In this document: one piece after another, positions 1 through 7,300 of the stretch
How positions within the stretch are numbered: the first letter of the stretch is position 1
Layout of the letters: each line of letters opens with the position of its first letter
NCBI GenBank assembly: GCA_001829395.1
Contig: MIBD01000057.1
Coordinates: 347 to 10,213 of the forward strand
Reading direction: 5' to 3'
DNA length: 9,867 nt
DNA from: Spirochaetes bacterium GWF1_49_6
Lineage (GTDB): Bacteria > Spirochaetota > Brevinematia > Brevinematales > GWF1-51-8
Notes under the pieces: generated by a model
The model's database searches: none
The model's input: the letters and a program-made list of their open reading frames with translations, nothing else
What the model was told of the DNA's origin: nothing
Program-made: the position numbers and the translations under genes

Positions 1-609
1 AACCGTTCCGATAGGGAGAGGCGACTCCCGTGACGCGGTATCCAGTATATTCAGGATACCCCGGTGCGAACAGCCGGTGACGATATGCTGATAGCCGTCC
101 TTCTCGATCAGCAGGAACAGTTCGTCGGAGAATATATCCTCGCTGACCGTCCCGCCGCGTTCGACGGTGAATCCCCTGAAGTGGGTGTTTTCCGGGTACT
201 TGATGGGAATATCGGGAATGATGAAAATATTTTCTTCTATACCGGTGCGAATATTGATCGGGACAGGATTCGGGATACGGACGGGGTCGAACGGTAAACC
301 AATATCCTCTCCGTTATTTTTATACTTCTTTAAAAGCGCGTCATTTTTAAAATATACCTGAACACGGGGATTGATATCGAGCGCATTCATCAGCCCGCCG
401 GTATGGTCGTAATGCCCGTGGCTCAGAACAACCGCGTCGATTTTCCGAAGGTCGACTCCCATCCGTTCGGCGTTGGAAACAACCGCGCCGGTCTGCCCGG
501 TATCGAACAGGATACCCCCGCACGCGGTCTCGATAACCACCGAAAACCCGTGCTCGGCGGTAAGGCCCTTTTTACGGGTGTAGTTATCGATCAAGGTGAC
601 GATTTTCAT
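1..609 (-). CDS. MBL-fold metallohydrolase, C-terminus cut by window edge
   Basis: Reading the minus strand from ATG at 609 gives 203 open codons running off the window start. The protein begins MKIVTLIDNYTRKKGL and carries the metallo-beta-lactamase metal site HGHYDH at residues 64-69 followed by TGG, plus a second metal-ligand motif TGCSHRGI at about 178-185. The spacing and the GCSH motif fit the subgroup that includes MJ0301-like proteins, often labelled as dihydropterin-related synthases; this is knowledge of the family, and no substrate can be read from the sequence. No signal peptide is visible, so it is probably a cytosolic metal-dependent hydrolase. The start is supported by a G-rich Shine-Dalgarno (CGGGGGCAAA just before ATG) and by a promoter ending about 20 nt upstream. 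The gene is divergent from the restriction-modification module. The family is certain, the exact reaction is not. Confidence 0.9.
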   Translation of the reverse strand, partial: MKIVTLIDNYTRKKGLTAEHGFSVVIETACGGILFDTGQTGAVVSNAERMGVDLRKIDAVVLSHGHYDHTGGLMNALDINPRVQVYFKNDALLKKYKNNGEDIGLPFDPVRIPNPVPINIRTGIEENIFIIPDIPIKYPENTHFRGFTVERGGTVSEDIFSDELFLLIEKDGYQHIVTGCSHRGILNILDTASRESPLPIGTV

Positions 610-619
610 TTTGCCCCCG

Positions 620-674
620 TTATTGGCATATACCAATAATACACCTTTTCGATGTTATTGTCAAATGCCAATAA
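620..674. promoter_or_regulatory. Twin palindromic operator overlapping the MBL promoter
   Basis: TTATTGGCATATACCAATAA (620-639) is an inverted repeat with TTATTGG/CCAATAA arms. A second related site, TTATTGTCAAATGCCAATAA (655-674), matches it at 17 of 20 positions, with starts 35 bp apart. The first covers the -10 box and the predicted start point, the second covers the -35 box. This arrangement is what a dimeric repressor operator (for example MarR- or TetR-like) would look like, but no regulator gene is in the window and the regulator type is inference. Confidence 0.65.
636..664 (-). promoter_or_regulatory. Sigma70-type promoter of the MBL hydrolase gene
   Basis: On the minus strand there is TTGACA (659-664), a 17-nt spacer and TATTAT (636-641), predicting a transcription start near 629 and a 5' UTR of about 20 nt before the ATG at 609. 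The -35 box is perfect and the -10 box has one deviation. Both boxes are overlapped by palindromic sequence described separately. Confidence 0.8.
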
Positions 675-711
675 CTATTTTTAGGGGAGTATTTTTTAGA
701 TCGGCAGGAGA

Positions 712-759
712 TTATTTCTGGATTGCCGTCACCACGAAATCCGCGAACGATTTCCAGTC
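712..759 (-). pseudogene. Relic of the 3' end of a lipoprotein gene
   Basis: The minus strand reads DWKSFADFVVTAIQK and then TAA. The intact lipoprotein gene at 2679-3092 ends DWKSFADFVVIIKGK, so ten consecutive residues match before the tails differ. Nothing upstream of the GAC codon (759) resembles the lipoprotein, so only the last 15 codons survive. The single nucleotide difference inside the 31-bp match falls in a third codon position (GTG versus GTA, both valine). The relic lies just outside the left edge of the AT-rich restriction-modification module, while the intact gene lies just outside its right edge. Confidence 0.75.
729..759. repeat. Left copy of 31-bp direct repeat flanking the R-M module
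   Basis: Matches 2696-2726 at 30 of 31 positions in the same orientation, with a 26-bp exact core at 734-759. Similarity stops abruptly at 760, where AT-rich module DNA begins. It coincides with the coding relic of the lipoprotein tail. It may be a target-site or attachment-like duplication, or a conserved paralogue tail. Confidence 0.8.
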
Positions 760-782
760 TTTTAAATATTAAATTTCTCAAA

Positions 783-811
783 TTGACTTTTTTTAATATT
801 TTCTTTATTCT
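783..811 (+). promoter_or_regulatory. Promoter of the restriction-modification module
   Basis: TTGACT (783-788), a 17-nt T-rich spacer and TATTCT (806-811). The predicted start point is near 818, which lies downstream of the first in-frame ATG (817) and therefore favours the ATG at 844 as the methyltransferase start. Confidence 0.6.
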
Positions 812-843
812 AATGAATGACATGCAAAAAAGAGAAGTTAACA

Positions 844-1725
844 ATGTTTTATTCCAAATTTGAGGTATTTAAAGGTCAGAATGGAAGTTTCGGAATTACT
901 TCCATCGATCAGATACGTTTAAATAATAAAAACTCGGTTTTTCCTAAAAACCGCTCGCCTTTGCGTTATCCCGGCGGAAAATCACGAGCAATAAATATTA
1001 TCTGCTCATTTATTCCTGCTGAAACAAAAGAGATTTGTTCTCCTTTTTTTGGGGGCGGATCAATAGAAATAGCTTGCGCCGATATGGGAATTAAAGTTCA
1101 TGGATATGATATTTTTTCGCCGCTTGTTGATTTTTGGCAATGTTTATTAGAAGATTCAAGTCGTCTTTCTAATATTGTTAAAAACTATTTTCCATTATCA
1201 TGGGATCGATTTTATGAATTACAGAAGATACAAGGTAAAGTTGATGATATATGGGAACGCGCGGCAATATTTTATGTTCTGAATAGGTCGTCTTACTCCG
1301 GGGCAACCTTATCGGGAGGAATGTCGCCCGGACATGAAAGATTTACAATTTCATCTATTCAAAGATTGAGAGATTTTAAAACCGATAATATTTCGATTAA
1401 AAAGAATGATTTCACTGAATCTATTCTCCAACACAAAAACACATTATTGTATTTAGATCCCCCATATTTAATAGAAAGTAAAATCTATGGAGAAAAAGGT
1501 AGTACCCATAGAGGATTCGATCACCCCGCTTTAAATGTTTTACTTAAGAAAAGAGATAAATGGATTCTTTCATATAATAATTGTCCGGAAATACTGGAAG
1601 CATATATGGATTACACGGTACTTTTTCCTAACTGGAAATACGGAATGTCAAATGATAAAAATTCTAAAGAAGTGCTGATTTTGAGCCATGATATTGCGGA
1701 GATATTCAGAATACGAGGTTTATAG
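844..1725 (+). CDS. D12/Dam-class site-specific DNA methyltransferase
   Basis: A protein of 293 residues, predicted to methylate the recognition site of the partner nuclease and so protect the host chromosome. Visible motifs in order: RYPGGKS (41-47, N-terminal motif X), SPFFGGGS (66-73, motif I, AdoMet binding), a long central region containing NRSSYSGATLSGG, and LDPPY (204-208, catalytic motif IV). This order is the alpha class (D12 family, like Dam, DpnII and EcoRV enzymes), whose known members make N6-methyladenine. The ATG at 844 is preferred over 817 because GAGAAG sits 6 nt upstream and the predicted transcript starts near 818. The stop codon overlaps the nuclease start by one base (TAGTG), so the two are translationally coupled. 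The low GC content contrasts with the flanking genes and suggests acquisition by transfer. Confidence 0.93.
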   Translation: MFYSKFEVFKGQNGSFGITSIDQIRLNNKNSVFPKNRSPLRYPGGKSRAINIICSFIPAETKEICSPFFGGGSIEIACADMGIKVHGYDIFSPLVDFWQCLLEDSSRLSNIVKNYFPLSWDRFYELQKIQGKVDDIWERAAIFYVLNRSSYSGATLSGGMSPGHERFTISSIQRLRDFKTDNISIKKNDFTESILQHKNTLLYLDPPYLIESKIYGEKGSTHRGFDHPALNVLLKKRDKWILSYNNCPEILEAYMDYTVLFPNWKYGMSNDKNSKEVLILSHDIAEIFRIRGL

Positions 1726-2675
1726 TGGGTATACAAACAGAATCCGGTAAGGCTTTTGAATATGCATTAATAAGAACTTTTAAAGATACCCTTTTATCGT
1801 ATCAAGTAAAGGTTGAGATAAAAACTAACAAGACTTTTAATACCGCTCAAAGCTGTTTCGAGAAGTTTTCGCAAAACGATAAGAATGACTACATGATTTC
1901 CTCCGAACGCGCTATAAACCATTTGATCGATCTCGAGCCGAGATTAAATTTTCAATCCGACGATTCGGATATTCTCCAATTAGAAATCATGCCTGATAGC
2001 GCCGGCATATCCGGCGATGTGAGAGATGTTATCGCAATAAGATCATTACATGATTGGGAAATTGGAATTTCAGCTAAGAATAATCATGCTGATGCAAAAC
2101 ATTCCAGATTATCCGATAAAATTGACTTTGGGAAAGAATGGTTTGGAATTAGTTGTTCCTCTGATTATTTTCAGAAGATTCATCCAATCTTTTTAAAGCT
2201 TAAGGAACTAAAAGAACAAAAGCGACTGTGGAGAGACTTAAAAAATAAGTCACACGATATTTATATTCCTTTACTCAATACATTTAAAGATGAGTTACAA
2301 AAAATAAATGAACTGAATATGAATACAGTTCCTAAAAAACTAATCGAATACTTATTAGGAAAAAAGGATTTTTATAAAGTTATTAAACGAAATAAATTTA
2401 CTGAGATTCATGGTTATAATCTATACCAAACGCTAAATCAGTCTGCTGGAAAAAACCAACCCAAAATTAAAATTCCTAAGTTAAGACTTCCTTCAAGAAT
2501 TATTGAATTGGATTTTAAACCCGATTCAGACACATCACTATTTCTTTATTGTGATGAAGGTTGGCAAATATCGTTTAGAATCCACAACGCCAGTTCTAAA
2601 GTGGAGCCTTCTTTGAAGTTTGCTATCAGTTTAATAGGAAATCCTTCAAATCTTTATTCACATAGCTGTTTTTAA
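1725..2675 (+). CDS. HaeIII-family type II restriction endonuclease
   Basis: A protein of 316 residues, close to the family's usual length, predicted to cut unmethylated foreign DNA. Recognisable HaeIII-family blocks are GDVRDV (97-102), WEIGISAKNNH (111-121), KHSRLS (125-130), then IDFGKEWFGISC, the segment IYIPLLNTF, IEYLLGKKDFYKVI, and a strongly conserved C-terminal block with GWQISFRIHNASSKVEPSLKF. The start is GTG at 1725, supported by GAGG six nt upstream and by the one-base overlap with the methyltransferase stop. HaeIII itself recognises GGCC and is paired with a cytosine-C5 methyltransferase, whereas the partner here is an adenine-type D12 enzyme, so the target site should not be assumed to be GGCC. 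The gene is AT-rich like its partner. Its stop lies 3 bp from the convergent lipoprotein stop. Confidence 0.88.
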   Translation: MGIQTESGKAFEYALIRTFKDTLLSYQVKVEIKTNKTFNTAQSCFEKFSQNDKNDYMISSERAINHLIDLEPRLNFQSDDSDILQLEIMPDSAGISGDVRDVIAIRSLHDWEIGISAKNNHADAKHSRLSDKIDFGKEWFGISCSSDYFQKIHPIFLKLKELKEQKRLWRDLKNKSHDIYIPLLNTFKDELQKINELNMNTVPKKLIEYLLGKKDFYKVIKRNKFTEIHGYNLYQTLNQSAGKNQPKIKIPKLRLPSRIIELDFKPDSDTSLFLYCDEGWQISFRIHNASSKVEPSLKFAISLIGNPSNLYSHSCF

Positions 2676-2678
2676 ATT

Positions 2679-3092
2679 CTACTTGCCTTTTATAATCACT
2701 ACGAAATCCGCGAACGATTTCCAGTCGGAGGTGCCGGTGGCGCAGTCCTCCACTTTAAAGGTATACCCGAAAAGGTTCGTGACCGAACCGTATCCCGCTC
2801 GCCAATTCACGCTTTCCGATCCCTTCTTCAATACCACGCTGACGACTGTTTTTTCACTGAATCCGTTCTTAGTCTGCATAAACGCCTCGACTATCCGTTC
2901 GATAGTGACGTTTATCCCGTGAATACTCACGGTCTGTCCCTCGACGATACGCACCGCGGGATTGGGATCCGGCGCTTTATCAGAAACTGGCTGCCCCCCT
3001 CCGGGATTCTCCGGCGATTTCGGAACCGAGGCGGACTGGCATGACATCAGAAACACTCCTACTATAAAACAGACAGGCAGAATAAAACGCAT
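2679..3092 (-). CDS. Small secreted lipoprotein of unknown function
   Basis: From ATG at 3092 the protein is 137 residues. It begins MRFILPVCFIVGVFLMSC, a short basic N-terminus, a hydrophobic core and a lipobox LMSC with cysteine 18 as the lipidated residue, so it should be exported and membrane-anchored. A Pro/Ser/Gly-rich linker follows (about 19-45), then a beta-rich domain beginning near GQTVSIHGINVTIERI with no family I can name. The longer reading from an ATG at 3167 is rejected because AAGGAG lies 6 nt before 3092 and restoring the upstream codons would bury the signal peptide. The extreme C-terminus matches the relic at 712-759. It is convergent with the restriction endonuclease and divergent from the CvpA-like gene. 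Confidence 0.8.
   Translation of the reverse strand: MRFILPVCFIVGVFLMSCQSASVPKSPENPGGGQPVSDKAPDPNPAVRIVEGQTVSIHGINVTIERIVEAFMQTKNGFSEKTVVSVVLKKGSESVNWRAGYGSVTNLFGYTFKVEDCATGTSDWKSFADFVVIIKGK
2696..2726. repeat. Right copy of 31-bp direct repeat flanking the R-M module
   Basis: Matches 729-759 with one mismatch (position 2700 against 733). Here it encodes residues DWKSFADFVV near the C-terminus of the intact lipoprotein. Beyond it the lipoprotein tail (IIKGK, TAG) differs from the relic tail (TAIQK, TAA). Confidence 0.8.
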
Positions 3093-3109
3093 GGTTTTCT
3101 CCTTAACAC

Positions 3110-3138
3110 ATTGTATTACCGTAAAATAAAAAAGACAA
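3110..3138 (-). promoter_or_regulatory. Promoter of the lipoprotein gene
   Basis: On the minus strand: TTGTCT (3133-3138), a 17-nt spacer and TACAAT (3110-3115), ending 17 nt upstream of the ATG at 3092. It lies back to back with the cvpA-like promoter. Confidence 0.55.
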
Positions 3139-3166
3139 GAATCAAAGAAAGGAATAACATAACCCA

Positions 3167-3195
3167 TTGACTTTTTACCGGATTAACATTATGCT
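3167..3195 (+). promoter_or_regulatory. Promoter of the CvpA-like gene
   Basis: TTGACT (3167-3172), a 17-nt spacer and TATGCT (3190-3195), about 30 nt before the start codon. The TTGACTTTTT form of the -35 region resembles that of the carB and methyltransferase promoters. Confidence 0.6.
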
Positions 3196-3226
3196 ATATT
3201 ATAGGAAGAAAGTAAGCGAGGGTTGA

Positions 3227-3685
3227 ATGACCTTTCCTTATCTGCTGTTTATCATCGCGTTTGTCGGGGCGCTCACCGCATTCGCTTACCTCGATACCCG
3301 CAGGGGAATACGCGGGGATTTTCCGCTTCTACTCAGGATAGTTGTGCCGTTGCTTCTCGCGGGGATTATTGTTAAGATCACGCAGTTGATCGGAATTACC
3401 CCGAAAGGCGGGGTGGTATCGTACATTATCGGGGGCATCGGGGCGGTAATTTTTTATATCGTTCTTATCAGCGTATTTAAAAAAGCAGAAGAGGAAAAAT
3501 ATCAGAAACTGGGAATTGTCGATTATTTTCTCGGTTTCCTTGCTGGTGTGATACGCGGGTGGCTTTATTTCGGGTTCTTCATCGTTTACCTGCACGCTAT
3601 CTTCGGGCTCTCATTTGTACAGCCCGCGCTTCTGAATACGGTAATAAAACCGGTCGAATGGCTGTTGTTTTTAAGTTTCTTTTAA
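3227..3685 (+). CDS. CvpA-like integral membrane protein
   Basis: 152 residues, almost entirely hydrophobic, with four likely membrane helices at about 4-21, 33-56, 62-84 and 98-127. A charged stretch (KKAEEEKYQK, 85-94) is followed by LGIVDYFLGFLAGVIRGW. The pattern D-x-x-x-G-x-x-x-G-x-x-R-G before the last helix is the feature that recalls the CvpA (colicin V production protein) family, members of which are about this length with four helices. The start ATG at 3227 has GAGGG a few nt upstream and a promoter about 30 nt away. Family assignment rests on pattern recall, and another small four-helix membrane protein cannot be excluded. CvpA proteins are generally linked to envelope integrity, with no clear biochemical role. 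Confidence 0.6.
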   Translation: MTFPYLLFIIAFVGALTAFAYLDTRRGIRGDFPLLLRIVVPLLLAGIIVKITQLIGITPKGGVVSYIIGGIGAVIFYIVLISVFKKAEEEKYQKLGIVDYFLGFLAGVIRGWLYFGFFIVYLHAIFGLSFVQPALLNTVIKPVEWLLFLSFF

Positions 3686-3687
3686 GA

Positions 3688-3872
3688 ATAATAAGCCTGG
3701 GGTATTCGTGTAGACCGCATATTTCGGGGTCTACAAATACTCTAACGGGATTCTTTACTTCCGGCGGAATTGCGTCTCTCTCACGAGGGATACACGAAGT
3801 CGGGACGCGGAAACCCACCTTAATAATGGGCCCGGAGAAAATTGGTTCTTACGGTACCCCGGGTATTATTAT
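3688..3872 (+). ncRNA. ssrS: Structured RNA of about 185 nt, probably 6S RNA
   Basis: The ends pair in a long closing stem: 3688-3704 with 3855-3872, about 17 bp with a single bulged A at 3865, including GGGGTA/TACCCC. Inside is a perfect 8-bp hairpin (TGTAGACC 3709-3716 with GGTCTACA 3728-3735), a distal stem GCGTC/GACGC (3772-3776 with 3804-3808) and a small CCC/GGG hairpin in the segment AAACCCACCTTAATAATGGG (3811-3830). Overall length, closing stem, open middle and the AAACCCACCT segment recall bacterial 6S RNA, the 180-200-nt promoter mimic that binds sigma70 RNA polymerase. No clear own promoter or T-run terminator was found. Because it ends 7 nt before the Shine-Dalgarno of the next gene, a cis-acting leader is the alternative. 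Confidence 0.6.
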
Positions 3873-3890
3873 ATAGATAAAGGAGATATT

Positions 3891-4184
3891 ATGGATCCGT
3901 CATTTCTCGCGAAAAAGTACGTCGAATCTCTGAAGAACAACAAAATTGATTCCGATTCGATTATTAAACTCCCCAAACTCGTCACCTGCGGCGACTGGAA
4001 AAAAGTGGAAATCGTTAATTCCGTCGATTACGCTCACGATGTCCCTGCCGTGCACTATAAAGGCCTGCTGGTCAAGCACCAGGGCGGTCTTTATTATATG
4101 TCCCAGAAGGTGACCGACGAACTCGGTAAAATCGACCGCCGTTTCAGCAAGTCCTATCCGGCTGTAACCGTTGTAAAAAAATAA
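3891..4184 (+). CDS. Small soluble protein of unknown function
   Basis: 97 residues beginning MDPSFLAKKYVESLKNNK, rich in lysine and lacking a signal peptide or membrane segment, so it is predicted to be cytosolic. The start is well supported by AAGGAG (3880-3885) five nt before ATG. The middle (VTCGDWKKVEIVNSVDYAHDVPAVHYKGLLVKHQGGLYYMSQ) looks like a small beta-rich fold followed by a charged tail ending VTVVKK. Codon use matches carB rather than the AT-rich accessory genes. I do not recognise a family. It sits between the 6S-like RNA and carB and may be transcribed through the RNA, but has no evident functional link to either. Confidence 0.8.
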   Translation: MDPSFLAKKYVESLKNNKIDSDSIIKLPKLVTCGDWKKVEIVNSVDYAHDVPAVHYKGLLVKHQGGLYYMSQKVTDELGKIDRRFSKSYPAVTVVKK

Positions 4185-4224
4185 CGAGGCTGCGCTTTCC
4201 TGACTATACGATATTTACCGAAAA

Positions 4225-4253
4225 GTGACTTTTTTTCACATTTCTGCTATAAT
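4225..4253 (+). promoter_or_regulatory. Promoter of carB
   Basis: GTGACT (4225-4230), a 17-nt spacer and a perfect TATAAT (4248-4253) preceded by TGC, which makes an extended -10 element. The transcript would start near 4260, leaving a leader of about 87 nt before carB. Confidence 0.75.
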
Positions 4254-4269
4254 CTTCGGCCGCCTTTAA

Positions 4270-4318
4270 GAACCGCCCATAATTGAACCGGGTACTTATC
4301 AATACTATCCCGCGGTTC
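4270..4318 (+). promoter_or_regulatory. carB leader with two mutually exclusive stems
   Basis: GAACCGC (4270-4276) pairs perfectly with GCGGTTC (4312-4318). Alternatively GAACCGGG (4285-4292) pairs with CCCGCGGTTC (4309-4318) with a two-base bulge. Both use the same 3' strand, so only one can form. A TTTTT run (4326-4330) follows seven bases later. This could be a leader switch or weak attenuator for carB. There is no leader peptide or known riboswitch motif, so regulation is inference. Confidence 0.4.
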
Positions 4319-4346
4319 GCTGGAATTTTTATCAAAGGACTCTTCC

Positions 4347-7300
4347 ATGCCGAAACGAACCGACATTAAAAAAATTCTCATTATCGGCGCGGGCCCAATC
4401 GTAATCGGACAGGCCTGCGAGTTTGACTATTCCGGCTCTCAAGCCTGTAAAGCCCTCAAGGAAGAAGGCTACGAAATCGTCCTCATCAACTCCAATCCTG
4501 CCACTATTATGACCGACCCCGATATGGCGGACAAGACCTATATCGAACCGATTACCGTGGAATATATCGAGCAGATTATCTCTAAGGAGCGCCCTGATGC
4601 GCTTCTTCCGACGCTCGGCGGCCAGACCGCCCTCAATATGGCGGTCGAGCTGTACGAGAAGGGTATCCTCGAGAAGTACGGCGTCGAGATGATCGGCGCG
4701 AAGTACGACGCCATTATCAAGGGTGAGGACCGCGAACTATTCCGGCAATCGATGGACAAGATCGGGATAAAGGTTCCCGAGAACGCCATCGTCCATACCC
4801 TCGACGAGGCGCTCAAGGCGGTCGAGACTATCGGCTTCCCCGCGATCATCCGTCCCGGGTACACCCTCGGCGGAACAGGCGGCGGTATCGCGTACAATAT
4901 CGAGGAGTTCGAGACGATTGTCAAACGCGGCCTCGACCTCAGTATTAAAAGCGAAGTGCAGATCGATAAATCCCTCATCGGGTGGAAGGAGTTCGAACTC
5001 GAGGTAATGCGCGACACGAAAGACAATGTCGTTATCATCTGCTCTATCGAGAATTTCGACGCGATGGGAGTGCATACGGGCGATTCGATCACGGTCGCGC
5101 CCGCGCAGACATTGACCGATAAGGAATACCAGATTCTGCGCGACTACTCGATTGCGGTCATCCGCGAGATCGGAGTCGATACCGGCGGGTCGAACATCCA
5201 GTTCGCGGTCAACCCGGTGAACGGGGACGTGGTCGCTATCGAGATGAATCCCCGCGTATCCCGCAGTTCCGCGCTCGCATCCAAAGCGACCGGTTTCCCG
5301 ATTGCCAAGTTCGCGGCCAAGCTCTCGGTCGGGTACACCCTCGACGAGATTCCCAACGATATTACGAAATCGACCCCCGCGTCATTCGAACCCACGCTCG
5401 ACTATGTGGTCGTTAAAATACCGCGCTTCACGTTCGAGAAGTTCAAGGAAGCGAAGCCGGTGCTCGGCACCCAGATGAAGTCGGTCGGCGAAACCATGGC
5501 GATCGGCCGGACGTTCAAGGAAGCGCTCCAGAAGGGACTCCGCTCCCTCGAACGCAGCCTCAACGGGCTCGACTCGAAGATCGACTGGGGCAATCCCCCC
5601 GAGGCCGCCGAGCTCCGCAGGATACTCACCGAAAAGCTGACTATCCCCAACGAGTACCGCGTACTCTACGTGAAGGACGCGCTCAAGGCCGGGTTTACGG
5701 TCGATGAGATATACCGCCTGTCCTTCATCGACCCGTGGTTTGTCGCGCATATCAACGAAATCCTAGCCGCCGAGACAGAACAGGCCGGAAAGAGCCTGTC
5801 GTGGTTCGATAAAGATAAAATGAAAGAGGTCAAACAGCTCGGTTTTTCCGACGCGCAGATCGCGAAGCTCCTCGGCGGGCACACGACCGAACACGACGTC
5901 CGCACGCACCGGAAATCGCTCGGCGTACTCCCGACCTATAAACTGGTCGACACCTGCGCCGCGGAGTTCCAGGCGAAAACCCCCTACTTCTACTCGTGCT
6001 ACGAGGACGAGGACGAATCGTTCCCGACGAACCGCAAGAAGGTGATGATACTCGGGAGCGGCCCCAACCGTATCGGGCAGGGTATCGAGTTCGACTACGC
6101 GTGCGTGCATTGCTCGATGGCGCTCCGCGAGATGGGCTTCGAGAGCATCATGGTCAACTCCAACCCGGAAACCGTGTCTACCGATTACGATATATCCGAT
6201 AAGCTCTACTTCGAACCGTTGACGTTCGAGGATGTGATGAATATATACGAGACCGAGAAACCGATGGGCGTGGTGCTCCAGTTCGGCGGGCAGACCCCGC
6301 TGCGTCTCGCGCTCCTGCTGCACCGTGAGGGAGTCCCTATCCTCGGGACATCCCCCGACGCTATCGATATCGCCGAGGACCGCGACCGTTTCCACAAACT
6401 GATCGAACAGCTCGGTTTCCTCCAGCCCCCCTCGGCGACCGCGACCACTGTGGAAGCGGCTATCGAGACCGCGCGCATCATCGGGTATCCGATCCTCGTC
6501 CGCCCCTCATACGTGCTCGGCGGGCGCGCGATGATGATCGTCTATAAGGAAAGCGAACTGATTCATTACCTCGACACCGAGCAGGAAGCGTTGATGCACG
6601 GCCCTATCCTGATCGATAAATACCTCGAAAACGCGCAGGAGATCGACGTAGACGCATGCGGAGACGGCGATACGGTCGTAGTCGCGGGTATTATGCAGCA
6701 TATCGAAGAAGCGGGTATCCATTCCGGGGACAGCGCGATGATCCTCCCGCCGCTCTCCATCGACCGGAAACATATCGACACTATTATCAGTCAAACGATC
6801 GCGATGGGCAAGTCCCTCAATGTGATCGGGCTGATGAATATCCAGTACGCGATCAAGGACGACCAAGTCTACTTTATCGAGGTCAACCCCCGCGCGTCGC
6901 GCACCGTCCCGTTCGTGAGCAAAGCGACGGGTATACCATGGGCGAAGGTCGCCACGCAGGTTGTGATGGGACGGAAGCTCGCCGATATGGGGCATGACAA
7001 ATATATCGAACCGAAGCATATATCGGTCAAGGAAGTCGTCCTGCCGTTCAATAAATTTCCCGAGGTGGACGCGGTACTGAACCCGGAGATGAAATCGACC
7101 GGCGAGGTCATGGGTATCGACGACGATTTCGGGCACGCGTTCCTCAAGGCGGAAATCGCATCGGGGATGAAGCTCCCCACATCGGGGAATATCCTCGTCT
7201 CGCTCAATAATCTGTCGAAAGACCCGTGCCTCCCCGCCATCCGCAAACTGACATCGATAGGGTATAGTGTATTCGCTACCGGCGGTACGGCGGATTACCT

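Noticed and set aside
676..720. Terminator for the region between the MBL gene and the lipoprotein relic
   Set aside because: T-runs are present but no stable GC stem precedes them in either direction.
817..843. Upstream in-frame ATG adding nine codons to the methyltransferase
   Set aside because: It lies at or before the predicted transcription start and lacks a ribosome binding site, whereas 844 has GAGAAG at 6 nt.
844..2675. Absence of GGCC within the R-M module as evidence of its target
   Set aside because: The module is AT-rich and short, so about one site or none is expected by chance.
3093..3167. Upstream ATG adding 25 codons to the lipoprotein
   Set aside because: It would place the signal peptide internally and ignore the strong AAGGAG before 3092.
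3688..3890. Known riboswitch (cobalamin, lysine, T-box) ahead of the small gene
   Set aside because: None of the conserved motifs of these classes can be found and the overall fold fits 6S better.
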